Assembly (NCBI GenBank): GCA_013416435.1
Contig: JACCEN010000012.1
Span: forward strand, 1-44,866
Length of the DNA stretch: 44,866 bases
Direction: 5' to 3'
DNA from: Alcaligenaceae bacterium
GTDB taxonomy: Bacteria; Pseudomonadota; Gammaproteobacteria; Burkholderiales; Burkholderiaceae_B
Part shown: piece after piece, positions 15,723 to 24,072 of the stretch
How the letters are laid out: every line of letters begins with the position of its first letter
Position numbering within the stretch: the first letter of the stretch is position 1
Position numbers and translations under genes: made by a program
The notes under the pieces: generated by a model
Told to the model about the DNA's origin: nothing
The model's input: the letters and a program-made list of their open reading frames with translations, nothing else
Databases searched by the model: none

Positions 15723-16535
15723 TCACATACCTCCGAGCCGAGCGCCTAAGCAGGACGAGATGCTCTCTGCAGCACGCATTACGGAGTCCACCATGGCTTC
15801 CACTTCAAGGCCATGCTGGACACGTGTGGGGCGCCCTACGCTTATAGCCGCGATGACGCGACCGGTGAAGTTATATACCGGGGCCGCCACCGAAATAGTG
15901 CCCCGGAACGAACCGTCCTCGGACACGGCATACCCTTGTTTCCGGATGCGGTAAATCTCTGCCATGATGTCGTCCCTTGCAGACAATTCAAAGGCAGAAA
16001 ACCGCTTCTCGGAATATTGCGCCAACTTGTGCATGATCTCATCATCGCTCAAGTCCGCGAGCAATACTTTGCCCATGGCTGTGGTTGCCAAAGGAACCTC
16101 TGACCCTGGCGCAATGCGGATGTCGTAGTGGCCATACTCTTGTATAGCTATCAGATAGACCACGCTCAAGTCTCGCATTACGCCAAGGAATGCATTCAGG
16201 TTATGTGCCTCTACGATGTTGCGCAGGACCGGAGGCGCGCATGTTTCGATGCGCGCCGAGCGCAGATAAGTGCGACCGACTTCAAAAGCCTGAAAACCGA
16301 TTCGGTATTTGCCGGTTTCCTGATTCTTCTCCAGATAATTCTGCTCCACCAGCGAACGCACCAAGCGGTGCACGACGGTGACAGGCATGCCCGTATCGCG
16401 CGCTAATTCGCGCACACCGACTTCTCCCCCCGCGTGCGCAATTTGCGTCAGCACTCTAAGGCCTTTTGTCAGGACCTGGCTACCTGAAGCGGAGTCCACG
16501 GGTTCCCTTTCCTTCTTCTTGCTGATCTGATTCAC
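15723..16535 (-). CDS. IclR-family transcriptional regulator
   Basis: A 270-residue regulator. The N-terminal winged helix-turn-helix (~20-80) includes VGVRELARDTGMPVTVVHRLVRSLV. The C-terminal IclR effector domain (~95-265) contains the family motifs PLATTAMGKVLLADL and AISVAAPVYNFTGRVIAAISVG. It diverges from the monooxygenase operon. One candidate operator (16552-16570) sits directly in front of its own start, suggesting autoregulation, and a second one in front of the operon. The inducer is probably the operon's substrate or an intermediate; it cannot be named from sequence. Confidence 0.93.
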   Translation of the reverse strand: MNQISKKKEREPVDSASGSQVLTKGLRVLTQIAHAGGEVGVRELARDTGMPVTVVHRLVRSLVEQNYLEKNQETGKYRIGFQAFEVGRTYLRSARIETCAPPVLRNIVEAHNLNAFLGVMRDLSVVYLIAIQEYGHYDIRIAPGSEVPLATTAMGKVLLADLSDDEIMHKLAQYSEKRFSAFELSARDDIMAEIYRIRKQGYAVSEDGSFRGTISVAAPVYNFTGRVIAAISVGRPTRVQHGLEVEAMVDSVMRAAESISSCLGARLGGM

Positions 16536-16551
16536 GGCTTGAAACTCCGAC

Positions 16552-16570
16552 TGTTCCTTTTATAGGAACA
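16552..16570. promoter_or_regulatory. Candidate IclR operator 1
   Basis: TGTTCC-N7-GGAACA, a 19-bp inverted repeat with 16 bp between it and the regulator start codon. The same motif with the same 7-base AT-rich spacer occurs at 16676-16694. Confidence 0.75.
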
Positions 16571-16668
16571 CTTTACTCTCATTAATTCACTACAACCATA
16601 TCTGTTCATAAGGGTTACCACTAGTGTCCATTAAATGCGTTTATTTTTATCATTCACACAAGTTAAAA

Positions 16669-16694
16669 GGAACAGTGTTCCTATAACAGGAACA
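16669..16694. promoter_or_regulatory. Candidate IclR operator 2 (overlapping palindromes)
   Basis: GGAACA-G-TGTTCC (16669-16681) overlaps TGTTCC-N7-GGAACA (16676-16694), so three half-sites are packed in 26 bp. A TATATA hexamer follows at once, so a bound regulator would cover the operon promoter. The GTG start of the monooxygenase is 42 bp downstream. Confidence 0.75.
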
Positions 16695-16736
16695 TTATAT
16701 AAAGAATTTTATTATTGATCGCAATTAGGAGTCAGT

Positions 16737-17843
16737 GTGAACGTCATTCTCTTTCACGAGGGCATTTGCCCTAGCGGTACAACCTGGCATCAGCGCCTGC
16801 GCGAAGCCGTGGACGAGGCCGTATTAGCAGAAGAATGCGGCTTCGATGGCTACGCCGTATCGGAACAGCACTTCGCAAGCGGGGAAGCCATCACTTCATC
16901 GCCGGAGATCATTCTTCCGTATGTAGCCGCCCGCACAGAGCGCCTACGCCTTCGAATCGCTTCGGTCAACCTCCTGCCGTACAACCATCCGATTCGAGTG
17001 ATTGAGCAGATGGCGACGCTCGACCTGTTGTCCAATGGGCGCGCCGAACTAGGTGGTGCTCGCTCCAACAATCCTTACACGCTGGATGCCTTCAATGTTG
17101 ATCCCAAGCTCACCCGCGAGTATCGGGACGAACACCTGGAGATCATCGGCAAGGGCTTCACGCAGGAAAAACTGGAACATGACAGCGAGTTCTACAAAAT
17201 CCCTCCTCGCAAGATGTCGCCGTGGCCAGTGGGCCGCCGCCCCGTTCCGGTTCACTTATCTGCTACCAGCATCGAATCGCACGAAGAAGCAGGCGCCATG
17301 GGTGTGGGCGCGATGACGGGCCTTAGCATATTGGGCTGGGACTATGCCCAAGCTTGCATCGATGCATACCGAAAGGGTGCGGAAAATGCACGCAACGTCG
17401 CGGGTGCCATCACCACGCGGCAGGCCTTATTTTCCGTGGGCGTCAATTGCCACACCGACCGCGCCACGGCCCTGGCCACCACGAAGGAAAACACAGTCCG
17501 ATTCATCGAGGTGATCATGGATTGGATGACCAAGCTGGCCAAGCGCTCCGAAGGCTACGAGTATTTCGCAGCCATCGAGAAAATCCGCCAAAACATGCAT
17601 GACCTCGACTACCTGATCGAATCCTCCCCCTACATCATGGCCGGCACTCCGGACGAGCTCATCAAGCGGGCGCGTCGGCTGCACGACATGGGCATCGACG
17701 ATGTGATCTGGCGCATCGACGGCATGGGCCACGAAAACAATAAGAACGCGCTGAGGCTCATCGGCAAAGAAGTGCTGCCGGAGCTGCATTCCTGGAAAGA
17801 GCACGCCCAATCGACGCCCAGCAGTACCTGGAACACACAGTAA
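16737..17843 (+). CDS. Luciferase-like (LLM class) flavin-dependent monooxygenase
   Basis: A 368-residue enzyme with a GTG start at 16737, preceded by AGGAG. It has the bacterial-luciferase TIM-barrel signature: FDGYAVSEQHF near residue 38, AARTERLRLRIASVNLLPYNHPIRVIEQMATLDLLSNGR-type core at 64-104, and GTPDELIKRARRLHDMGIDDV near the end. Members take reduced FMN from a separate reductase and insert oxygen next to a heteroatom. The operon supplies such a reductase (20608-21228). The context of importer, reductase, aldehyde dehydrogenase and amide hydrolases suggests it opens or trims a nitrogen-containing compound. Sulfonate monooxygenase (SsuD-like) is an alternative because ABC transporter and reductase genes also accompany SsuD, but no sulfur genes are nearby. 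Confidence 0.88.
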   Translation: MNVILFHEGICPSGTTWHQRLREAVDEAVLAEECGFDGYAVSEQHFASGEAITSSPEIILPYVAARTERLRLRIASVNLLPYNHPIRVIEQMATLDLLSNGRAELGGARSNNPYTLDAFNVDPKLTREYRDEHLEIIGKGFTQEKLEHDSEFYKIPPRKMSPWPVGRRPVPVHLSATSIESHEEAGAMGVGAMTGLSILGWDYAQACIDAYRKGAENARNVAGAITTRQALFSVGVNCHTDRATALATTKENTVRFIEVIMDWMTKLAKRSEGYEYFAAIEKIRQNMHDLDYLIESSPYIMAGTPDELIKRARRLHDMGIDDVIWRIDGMGHENNKNALRLIGKEVLPELHSWKEHAQSTPSSTWNTQ

Positions 17844-17870
17844 GCCAACCAAACACTGGAGAAAAGCACC

Positions 17871-18953
17871 ATGAAGCTGAAAAAACGCCTGATGACCATG
17901 GGTTTCGCAGCCCTAGTCGGGATCGGCAGCCTGGCCGGCACGGCAGCGCAAGCCAAGGACAAGTTCGTTTTCGCCTGGCCTTCGGCCATCAATTCGGGTG
18001 TCGCGCCCTTGACCTATGCCAAGACGCTCGGATATTGGGACGCCGAGAACATCGACCTGACCATACAGGTCTTGACAGGCTCGGGCGTCATCGTTCCCCA
18101 GCTTCTGGCCGGCAACATCCATGGCGCTTACTCCAGTCTTGAAACACTGGTCGTCGCCCGCCAGCCGGGAAAGCCGAACTATCCCATCATCTTTCCTTAT
18201 AACTATTTAAGAAACTCCATCTGGGAATTCGCCGTTCTGAAAGACTCGCCCATACGCGAGATTTCCGACATGAAAGGTGCCGCGATCGGCGTGCTGGCAC
18301 TGACGTCCGGCAACATATTCATGTCCAGGGCCATGCTGGAAAGCCAAGGCGTTCCCAGCGAAAACATCAAGTTCCTTGGGGTAGGAACCGGAGCCGCCGC
18401 CTTCGACGCCCTGAAGTCGGGGCAGATCAGCGTCCTCAACTTGTTCGACACGGCGCACGTCCGGGCAGAGCAGAATGGTATTCCCATTCGCCGCGTCGAC
18501 CCACCAAAGGACTATCAGGGTGTATCGAGCCATGGTATTTCCGTGACCGAAGCCTTCTTCGAAAAAAATAAGGATCTCGTGGCTCGCTTCGGCCGTGCCC
18601 TGACCAAAGGCACGCTCGCCTGCAATGCGAATCTCGAGGCATGCATCAGGTCGTATTGGGAAGCCTATCCCGCTATGAAGCCGCGCCCCGACTTGGAAAA
18701 GGAAACGCTCCAACGGGAAAAGGAAGTGCTGCAAGTCAGGATGAAGAACCTGATGGCTTTCAATGACGGCGAAGCACCTGAGTATGGCAAGTTTTCCGAA
18801 AAAGACTGGACGACTCTGATCTCAGCACTCAAGGCCGGCAAGGAAATCACAGTCACGAACATTCCGTTCAACAAGCTCTACACCAATGAACTGGTACCCG
18901 CCTACAACGACTTCGATGTCGACGAAGTCGTCAAGCAAGCCCAGAAACACTGA
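17871..18953 (+). CDS. ABC transporter periplasmic binding protein (NMT1/SsuA type)
   Basis: A 360-residue protein. The signal peptide (KKRLMTMGFAALVGIGSLAG) ends at AQA near residue 28. The mature part resembles binding proteins of the nitrate/sulfonate/taurine/thiamine-precursor group: APLTYAKTLGYWDAENIDL, LLAGNIHGAYSSLETLVVARQ, ISDMKGAAIGVLALTSGN and FDALKSGQISVLNLFDT. It captures the substrate for the permease and ATPase that follow. It starts 28 bp after the monooxygenase and is clearly in the same operon. The ligand cannot be told from sequence. Confidence 0.9.
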   Translation: MKLKKRLMTMGFAALVGIGSLAGTAAQAKDKFVFAWPSAINSGVAPLTYAKTLGYWDAENIDLTIQVLTGSGVIVPQLLAGNIHGAYSSLETLVVARQPGKPNYPIIFPYNYLRNSIWEFAVLKDSPIREISDMKGAAIGVLALTSGNIFMSRAMLESQGVPSENIKFLGVGTGAAAFDALKSGQISVLNLFDTAHVRAEQNGIPIRRVDPPKDYQGVSSHGISVTEAFFEKNKDLVARFGRALTKGTLACNANLEACIRSYWEAYPAMKPRPDLEKETLQREKEVLQVRMKNLMAFNDGEAPEYGKFSEKDWTTLISALKAGKEITVTNIPFNKLYTNELVPAYNDFDVDEVVKQAQKH

Positions 18954-18988
18954 CCCGGCCTACACAGCCCGAAGGACCAACCCTCCCT

Positions 18989-19777
18989 ATGACTGACCTC
19001 CCTACCAAACGGCAGCTCCAAATAGAAGGACTCTCTGTTGTTTATGAAAGCCCGCGCGGCAGCCTGCGCGCAGTCGATGAGCTATCGATGCATGTGGACG
19101 AGCGAGAGTTCGTAGCAGTGCTTGGTCCTTCAGGTTGCGGAAAATCGACCCTGCTGAAGATCGTATCCGGACTTCTCGCGCCCAGCCAAGGCACCGTGTC
19201 TCTCGACGGAAGTGAAATTACCGGCCCACGTTCCGACGTAGGTATTGTCTTCCAGCAGCCAGTACTTCTGCCCTGGAAGACAGTACTGGACAACGTTCTG
19301 GTTCCCATACGCGCATTGCGCCAACCCGAAAAGGATTACATGGATCAAGCCATGAGCCTTCTCAAGCTGGTAGGGCTAGCGGACTTCGCCAAGCATTACC
19401 CACACGAGCTTTCGGGGGGCATGCAGCAAAGGGTAGGCATAGCGAGAGGCTTGGTACACAACCCGCGGCTACTATTGATGGACGAGCCATTCGCAGCCCT
19501 GGACGCCATGACTAGAGACCAAATGGCTGAAGAGCTGCAAACTATCTGGCTGGAAACAGACAAGGCAGTACTGTTCATCACGCACTCTATTCAGGAAGCG
19601 GTGTTCCTCGCTGATAGAGTTCTGGTCCTCTCCCCCCGACCCGCAACGGTCATAGACAACGTCAAGATCGACCTACCGCGCCCGCGTAACGACGCCGTCA
19701 TTTCCACCCAGGCGTATGCGGAAGTCTGCGCCTATCTGCGCCGCCACTTCAGTACACCAGAAAGCCAAGCCGCCTGA
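18989..19777 (+). CDS. ABC transporter ATPase (SsuB/TauB-like)
   Basis: A 262-residue ATPase. Walker A is GPSGCGKST (residues 46-54), the Q-loop is in IVFQQPVLLPW, the signature motif is LSGGMQQR, Walker B is LLLMDEPFAALD, and the switch His is in FITHSIQEAVFLADRV. The LLPW and SIQEAVFLADRV motifs are typical of the nitrate/sulfonate/taurine subgroup. It powers import together with 17871-18953 and 19814-20611. The start ATG follows AAGGA with slightly long spacing. Confidence 0.95.
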   Translation: MTDLPTKRQLQIEGLSVVYESPRGSLRAVDELSMHVDEREFVAVLGPSGCGKSTLLKIVSGLLAPSQGTVSLDGSEITGPRSDVGIVFQQPVLLPWKTVLDNVLVPIRALRQPEKDYMDQAMSLLKLVGLADFAKHYPHELSGGMQQRVGIARGLVHNPRLLLMDEPFAALDAMTRDQMAEELQTIWLETDKAVLFITHSIQEAVFLADRVLVLSPRPATVIDNVKIDLPRPRNDAVISTQAYAEVCAYLRRHFSTPESQAA

Positions 19778-19813
19778 GTGGGCAGCGATGAAGAACAGGG
19801 ATCCGAATACTGT

Positions 19814-20611
19814 ATGAAAGCACGCTACATTGATATTCTGCTGCCCTTGGGCACGCTCGTCCTCGTCCTGACGCTGTGGGACATATCCGTTCGGTGGTTC
19901 GGTGTACCGAATTACCTACTACCGCCCCCGCTTGACGTATTCAAAGCTTTTTGGCACGGGTATAGCACCGGCTTACTTTGGCCGCACCTGCTTACAACCG
20001 CAGCCGAGACTTTGTTCGGCTTCATCCTGGGATGCTCGGTAGCGCTTGTACTCGGAGGCCTCGTCGCCGAGTACAAGCTATTGGAAAAGGCCGTCTATCC
20101 CTTCGTCGTCGCCCTTCAGTCCATGCCTAAGGTTGCTCTGGCACCATTGCTGCTGGTGTGGTTCGGCTTTGGTCTGATGTCGAAGGTGGTTCTGGTGGCG
20201 CTGATTTGCTTTTTCCCCATGTTCGTCAATGTGGTGAGCGGATTGCGCAGCGCCCGCCCCGAACTCATTGATCTGTATACGGCGTTCTCGGCCACGCGGT
20301 TCCAGATATTCAAGGACATCAAGCTACCATCGGCTCTGCCTGCCATATTCGCCGGTCTGCAGATTGCCATCGTGCTGTCGCTATTAGGCGCCGTGGTCGG
20401 CGAATTCGTAGCCTCCCAGCAAGGTCTGGGCAGCCTGATTCAGGCGGCATCGCTGAATTTCGATCTGCCCACTATGTTTGCGTGCATCGTGACGCTTGCC
20501 TTAATGGGAGCGTTCGCAACGATGACCATGCAATATATACAGCGCCGCGCCCTATTCTGGGAGACCGGCTCAAGAAGCACTACCAGCAAGACCAAAGGAA
20601 ATGCGGCATGA
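19814..20611 (+). CDS. ABC transporter permease (SsuC/TauC-like)
   Basis: A 265-residue inner-membrane protein with about six membrane segments. The conserved cytoplasmic EAA-type loop is in FSATRFQIFKDIKLPSALPAIFAGLQIA, and the ending (VGEFVASQQGLGSLIQAA) is typical of the BPD_transp_1 family in sulfonate/nitrate importers. I chose the ATG at 19814, which has AGGGA 12 bases upstream. A GTG at 19778 directly after the ATPase stop is also possible and would add 12 polar residues. The stop overlaps the next start by ATGA. Confidence 0.9.
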   Translation: MKARYIDILLPLGTLVLVLTLWDISVRWFGVPNYLLPPPLDVFKAFWHGYSTGLLWPHLLTTAAETLFGFILGCSVALVLGGLVAEYKLLEKAVYPFVVALQSMPKVALAPLLLVWFGFGLMSKVVLVALICFFPMFVNVVSGLRSARPELIDLYTAFSATRFQIFKDIKLPSALPAIFAGLQIAIVLSLLGAVVGEFVASQQGLGSLIQAASLNFDLPTMFACIVTLALMGAFATMTMQYIQRRALFWETGSRSTTSKTKGNAA

Positions 20612-21228
20612 CGAGGATCACCAAGGTCCTGGCCATTTCGGCCAGCCCTTCCCCCCATTCCAAAACAGCAAAGTTTGTCGAGCACGTCATCCATAGAATG
20701 GGGACTTCGGATTTGGCGTTCACGCACCTCAGGTTGCGCGATATACCCGGCGACTCTTTGTTAACCGGCCAAATGGACCAAGCCGACGTAGCTAACGCGG
20801 TCAAATCCGTCGAAGACGCGGACGCCATCATCATCGCCACGCCTATCTTCAAAGCCGCATATTCGGGGCTCTTAAAGGCATTTCTCGACATTCTTCCGCA
20901 GTTCGCCCTGGCAGGAAAATCCGTGCTGCCGCTTGCAACCGGCGGCACTATTGCCCACGTGCTGGCACTGGACTACGCATTGCGCCCGGTTCTCCAGTCG
21001 ATGGGCGCCCGCCACATCATTCAAGGCTACTTTCTTCCTGAAGCCGATATCACTCAGGATAACGGCCAGTTTCACATCAAGGAAAGCGCCAATGCGCAAT
21101 TGATGGAAACGCTGTACCACTTCCAGTGCGTGTTGGGAACACCCGCTGCGGACAAGATGCTCGGCCATCCACGACCGGAGCGAGTTTCGGCGGCTTGGTG
21201 TCTCCCTTCTCTGGACGCGAGGCATTGA
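20608..21228 (+). CDS. NAD(P)H-dependent FMN reductase (SsuE-like)
   Basis: A 206-residue flavodoxin-fold protein starting at the ATG overlapping the permease stop (ATGA). The FMN phosphate loop SASPSPHSKT is at about residues 11-20. DADAIIIATPIFKAAYSGLLKAFLDILPQFALAGKSVLPLATGG matches the core of the SsuE/MsuE reductases. It supplies reduced FMN to the luciferase-like monooxygenase, forming a two-component system. Its final base is shared with the aldehyde dehydrogenase start (TGATG), so translation is likely coupled. Confidence 0.92.
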   Translation: MTRITKVLAISASPSPHSKTAKFVEHVIHRMGTSDLAFTHLRLRDIPGDSLLTGQMDQADVANAVKSVEDADAIIIATPIFKAAYSGLLKAFLDILPQFALAGKSVLPLATGGTIAHVLALDYALRPVLQSMGARHIIQGYFLPEADITQDNGQFHIKESANAQLMETLYHFQCVLGTPAADKMLGHPRPERVSAAWCLPSLDARH

Positions 21229-22685
21229 TGAAGAAGAACATGAACGATGCGAACTACATCAGTGCGTACATCGATGGAAAATGGCGGTGCAACGAAAGCG
21301 ATTACTTCTCGCTCTCCCGTCCTCAAGACAATCGAATCGCAGGCCGACGCTTTGGCAACGCCAGAATTCAGGACTTGACCGACGCGCTTGCCGCAGCCCG
21401 CACGGGCCAGGCTCGCTGGCAACATACTCCCATCATGGAACGCGGCAAAGCGCTGACTCGGGCTGCCGCGTTCATTCGTAACGAGGCTGGGAAAATAGTT
21501 CAAGAACTTCATACCGAAGCCGGAAAGCCATTGGGCGAATCCGAAGCGGAAGTCGCCACTGCAGCGGAGTTCCTTGATACCTTCGCTCATTGGGCGCAAT
21601 GGGGCGCGCACGGCGCGTTACGCCACGCCAAAGGACGCGTGCTGACTGAAAAGCGCCCTCGAGGCATCGCAGCGCTCATCACGCCATGGAATTACCCAAT
21701 ATCCAACCCATGTCAGAAGCTCGGCGCGGCGCTGATCGCTGGCAACGCAGTCATCTGGCGTCCCTCCGGCTTGACGCCCGCGTGCTCAGTTGCCCTGGCA
21801 CGTGCATTTGAACATGCTGACATACCGCCCGGCGTCTTTAACTTCTTTTTGGAGAAAGGCGATACGCTGTCCAAGAGACTGATCGAGTCCACAGAGATAC
21901 AAGCGGTCAGCTTTACCGGATCCACACGAGTCGGCCTGCAAATCGCCGCTGCCGCCACAGCCAGAGGTGCGGCAGTGCAATGCGAAATGGGGGGCAAGAA
22001 TGCTGCAATCGTCATGCCGGATGCTGATATCCAGCATGCAGCGGAAAGAATCGCCTTTGGCGCATTTTCGTTTGCCGGGCAGAAGTGTACTGCGCTGAGC
22101 CGAGTGCTGGTACATCGCGACATTATCGACGCGTTCCATGACGCGCTGGACCGCGCCAGGGCCCCGTACCAATGCGTATCTGCTCAGCAGATTAACGCTA
22201 ATTGCGCCCCACTTATTACGCGCGCGCAGCATCGTAAATTACTTACCACCATTAGCACCCTCAACTTACGCGGGTTAAAGATTGCACAAGGCGGCGAGGC
22301 ACCCTCGCCCCAAGAGCTGGCCCATGGCAACTACATCGAGCCCACTGTCCTGGCGGCGGACGATACGCACGACCGAGTCTGGACCGAAGAATTGTTTGGC
22401 CCGGTCCTCCTCAGCGCACCATTCACGCACCTATCCAACGCGGTGGAAAGCGTCAATCACAATCCGTACGGCTTGGCGGCGGCCATCTTCACGGACAGTA
22501 GTAAGTCTATTCAATTCGCCATCGACCATCTCGACGTCGGCGTCCTGAAAATCAACGAAGCGACACCCGGTCTGGACCCCTATTCCCCGGCCGGGGGTTG
22601 GAAGCAATCCGGCCTTGGCCCCAATGAACTAACCGAAGACGGCGTCGAGTTCTTCAGCCGCAAGAAAGCCATATACCTGGGATAG
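21228..22685 (+). CDS. NAD(P)-dependent aldehyde dehydrogenase
   Basis: A 485-residue enzyme of the ALDH superfamily. Motifs in order: TPWNYP (residues 152-157, oxyanion Asn155), FTGSTRVG (229-236, cofactor loop), EMGGKN (253-258, general base Glu253), FAGQKCTA (282-289, catalytic Cys287) and EELFGPVL near the C-terminus. The usual Lys of the LKPSxxTP motif that contacts the cofactor ribose is Arg here (WRPSGLTP, Arg178). The enzyme oxidises an aldehyde to an acid, presumably one released by the monooxygenase. The start is the ATG that overlaps the reductase stop. Confidence 0.93.
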   Translation: MKKNMNDANYISAYIDGKWRCNESDYFSLSRPQDNRIAGRRFGNARIQDLTDALAAARTGQARWQHTPIMERGKALTRAAAFIRNEAGKIVQELHTEAGKPLGESEAEVATAAEFLDTFAHWAQWGAHGALRHAKGRVLTEKRPRGIAALITPWNYPISNPCQKLGAALIAGNAVIWRPSGLTPACSVALARAFEHADIPPGVFNFFLEKGDTLSKRLIESTEIQAVSFTGSTRVGLQIAAAATARGAAVQCEMGGKNAAIVMPDADIQHAAERIAFGAFSFAGQKCTALSRVLVHRDIIDAFHDALDRARAPYQCVSAQQINANCAPLITRAQHRKLLTTISTLNLRGLKIAQGGEAPSPQELAHGNYIEPTVLAADDTHDRVWTEELFGPVLLSAPFTHLSNAVESVNHNPYGLAAAIFTDSSKSIQFAIDHLDVGVLKINEATPGLDPYSPAGGWKQSGLGPNELTEDGVEFFSRKKAIYLG

Positions 22686-22741
22686 CGGTCCGCTATCTCC
22701 CTAAGACGATATTAATACCCATCTATTCAGCAGAGGAAACC

Positions 22742-23185
22742 ATGGCACATGACCCGATAACCGTTTGGAAAGAAATGAAGATGAAGGTCTGGCCCGAACG
22801 CTATTGGCTGATCGACCTGCCCCCGAACGCAACGGCCACCGCTATTAACGTGATGGACGCAGCGCAAGGAAAATACTGCGCGCTCATCCGCGACCAGACT
22901 GGCTACTCCATCTTGGTTGACGACGCGACTTGGACAGCCCAAGGTGCGGAGAGCTTAGAACGGCAGAAGTTTGGTCCACTGAAAGTTATTTCCACCGACG
23001 GGCCTTTACCGTTCGACGTGACCGGCTTCATCAAGGCCGCGCTGGAGCCAATCAATGGCCGCGGTTTCAAGGCGGCCCCCCAGTGCGGGGCCGCCGCAGA
23101 TCATTTCTTCACCGGCGAAGCCGATATCGATAAAGTCGTTGCGCTGTTTGAGTCCTTCACGCAAGGCTTCAGCAGTAAATCGTAA
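22742..23185 (+). CDS. Small ACT-like domain protein
   Basis: A 147-residue cytoplasmic protein. The pattern ERYWLIDLPP, YCALIRDQTGYSILVDDATW, FGPLKVISTDGPLPFDVTGFIKAALEPI and ADHFFTGEADIDKVVALF follows the CASTOR-like ACT-domain layout, a small beta-alpha-beta ligand-binding fold that often senses amino acids. AGAGGAAA precedes the ATG. It lies between the dehydrogenase and the deformylase-like gene in the same direction with 56 and 38 bp gaps. A regulatory or ligand-sensing role is inferred from the fold only, which I recognise with moderate certainty. Confidence 0.65.
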   Translation: MAHDPITVWKEMKMKVWPERYWLIDLPPNATATAINVMDAAQGKYCALIRDQTGYSILVDDATWTAQGAESLERQKFGPLKVISTDGPLPFDVTGFIKAALEPINGRGFKAAPQCGAAADHFFTGEADIDKVVALFESFTQGFSSKS

Positions 23186-23223
23186 TACAGCCTGAACCGA
23201 CTTGAATGAAGCATTGAACGACC

Positions 23224-24072
23224 ATGAAAATTGACGACTGGCTGATTGTCCAGCGGGGCAACAGCCCCTTGCTATGCAGCATCCCTCATGCGGGGACGTG
23301 CATCCCGAAGGAGTATGTGCACGACTTCTCGTCGCCATGGCATGCCACCCGCGATGCAGACTGGTGGATGCCCGAACTCTATGGCTTTCTGAGGGATATG
23401 GGTGCCACCATCGTGCGGACAGAAATCAGCCGGTCTGTCATCGATGTAAACCGCGACCCTTCCGGCGTTTCTCTGTACCCCGGTATGGCTACCACCGGCC
23501 TTTGCCCTGACAGCGATTTCGATGGGGCCCCTCTATACCGCTCGGGAGGCGAACCTTCGCAAAATGATATAGAGCGACGGCGCAAGGCCTTCCACGAGCC
23601 CTATCATGCCGCATTGAGCAAGGAGGTTATCCGGTTGCGGGAACTGCATTCCGCCATTCTCGTATACGACTGTCATTCAATACGCTCGGTAATTCCGCGC
23701 CTCTTCCCAGGCATTCTGCCCAACATGAATATTGGTACGAACGACGGGAAAAGTTGCGGAGCAGGTCTGGGCGAAATGATACGGACCGTCTGCGAGGCAA
23801 GCGAGTTCAGTTGTGTCTTGAACGGCCGATTCAAAGGCGGCTGGATTACGCGAGCTCACGGCAACCCCTCCTCCGGCGTGCATGCCGTGCAAATGGAATT
23901 GGCTTGCCGAAGCTATATGGACGAACCACTAACTGACCTGAACGAAGAAAACTGGCCTCCGAAATGGCATCCCGAACGCGCTGTGGGAATTCAGCGCGTA
24001 CTTAGAACGGTCTTGACCGAGGCAATGAACTGGATCGGCACCCCGAACAAAACTTGGGCTAATGATGTATGA
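23224..24072 (+). CDS. N-formylglutamate amidohydrolase-like enzyme (HutG type)
   Basis: A 282-residue protein of the N-formylglutamate amidohydrolase family: LLCSIPHAGTCIP near the start, RDADWWMPELY, ISRSVIDVNRDPSGVSLYPG, LVYDCHSIRSVIPRLFPG and PNMNIGTNDGKSC. These metal-dependent enzymes remove a formyl group from N-formyl-glutamate in the histidine (hut) pathway. No other hut genes are present, so the true substrate is probably another N-formyl or N-acyl acid made by this operon. It overlaps the amidase gene by ATGA (24069-24072). Confidence 0.88.
   Translation: MKIDDWLIVQRGNSPLLCSIPHAGTCIPKEYVHDFSSPWHATRDADWWMPELYGFLRDMGATIVRTEISRSVIDVNRDPSGVSLYPGMATTGLCPDSDFDGAPLYRSGGEPSQNDIERRRKAFHEPYHAALSKEVIRLRELHSAILVYDCHSIRSVIPRLFPGILPNMNIGTNDGKSCGAGLGEMIRTVCEASEFSCVLNGRFKGGWITRAHGNPSSGVHAVQMELACRSYMDEPLTDLNEENWPPKWHPERAVGIQRVLRTVLTEAMNWIGTPNKTWANDV

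Noticed and set aside
16737-21228. Naming the operon ssu (alkanesulfonate use)
   Set aside because: Monooxygenase, importer and reductase resemble ssu genes, but the linked aldehyde dehydrogenase, deformylase-like and amidase genes and an IclR rather than CysB/Cbl-type regulator argue for a nitrogen-compound route.
23224-24072. Histidine utilisation (hut) operon
   Set aside because: Only the HutG-like gene is present; hutH, hutU and hutI are missing and the neighbours are unrelated to histidine breakdown.
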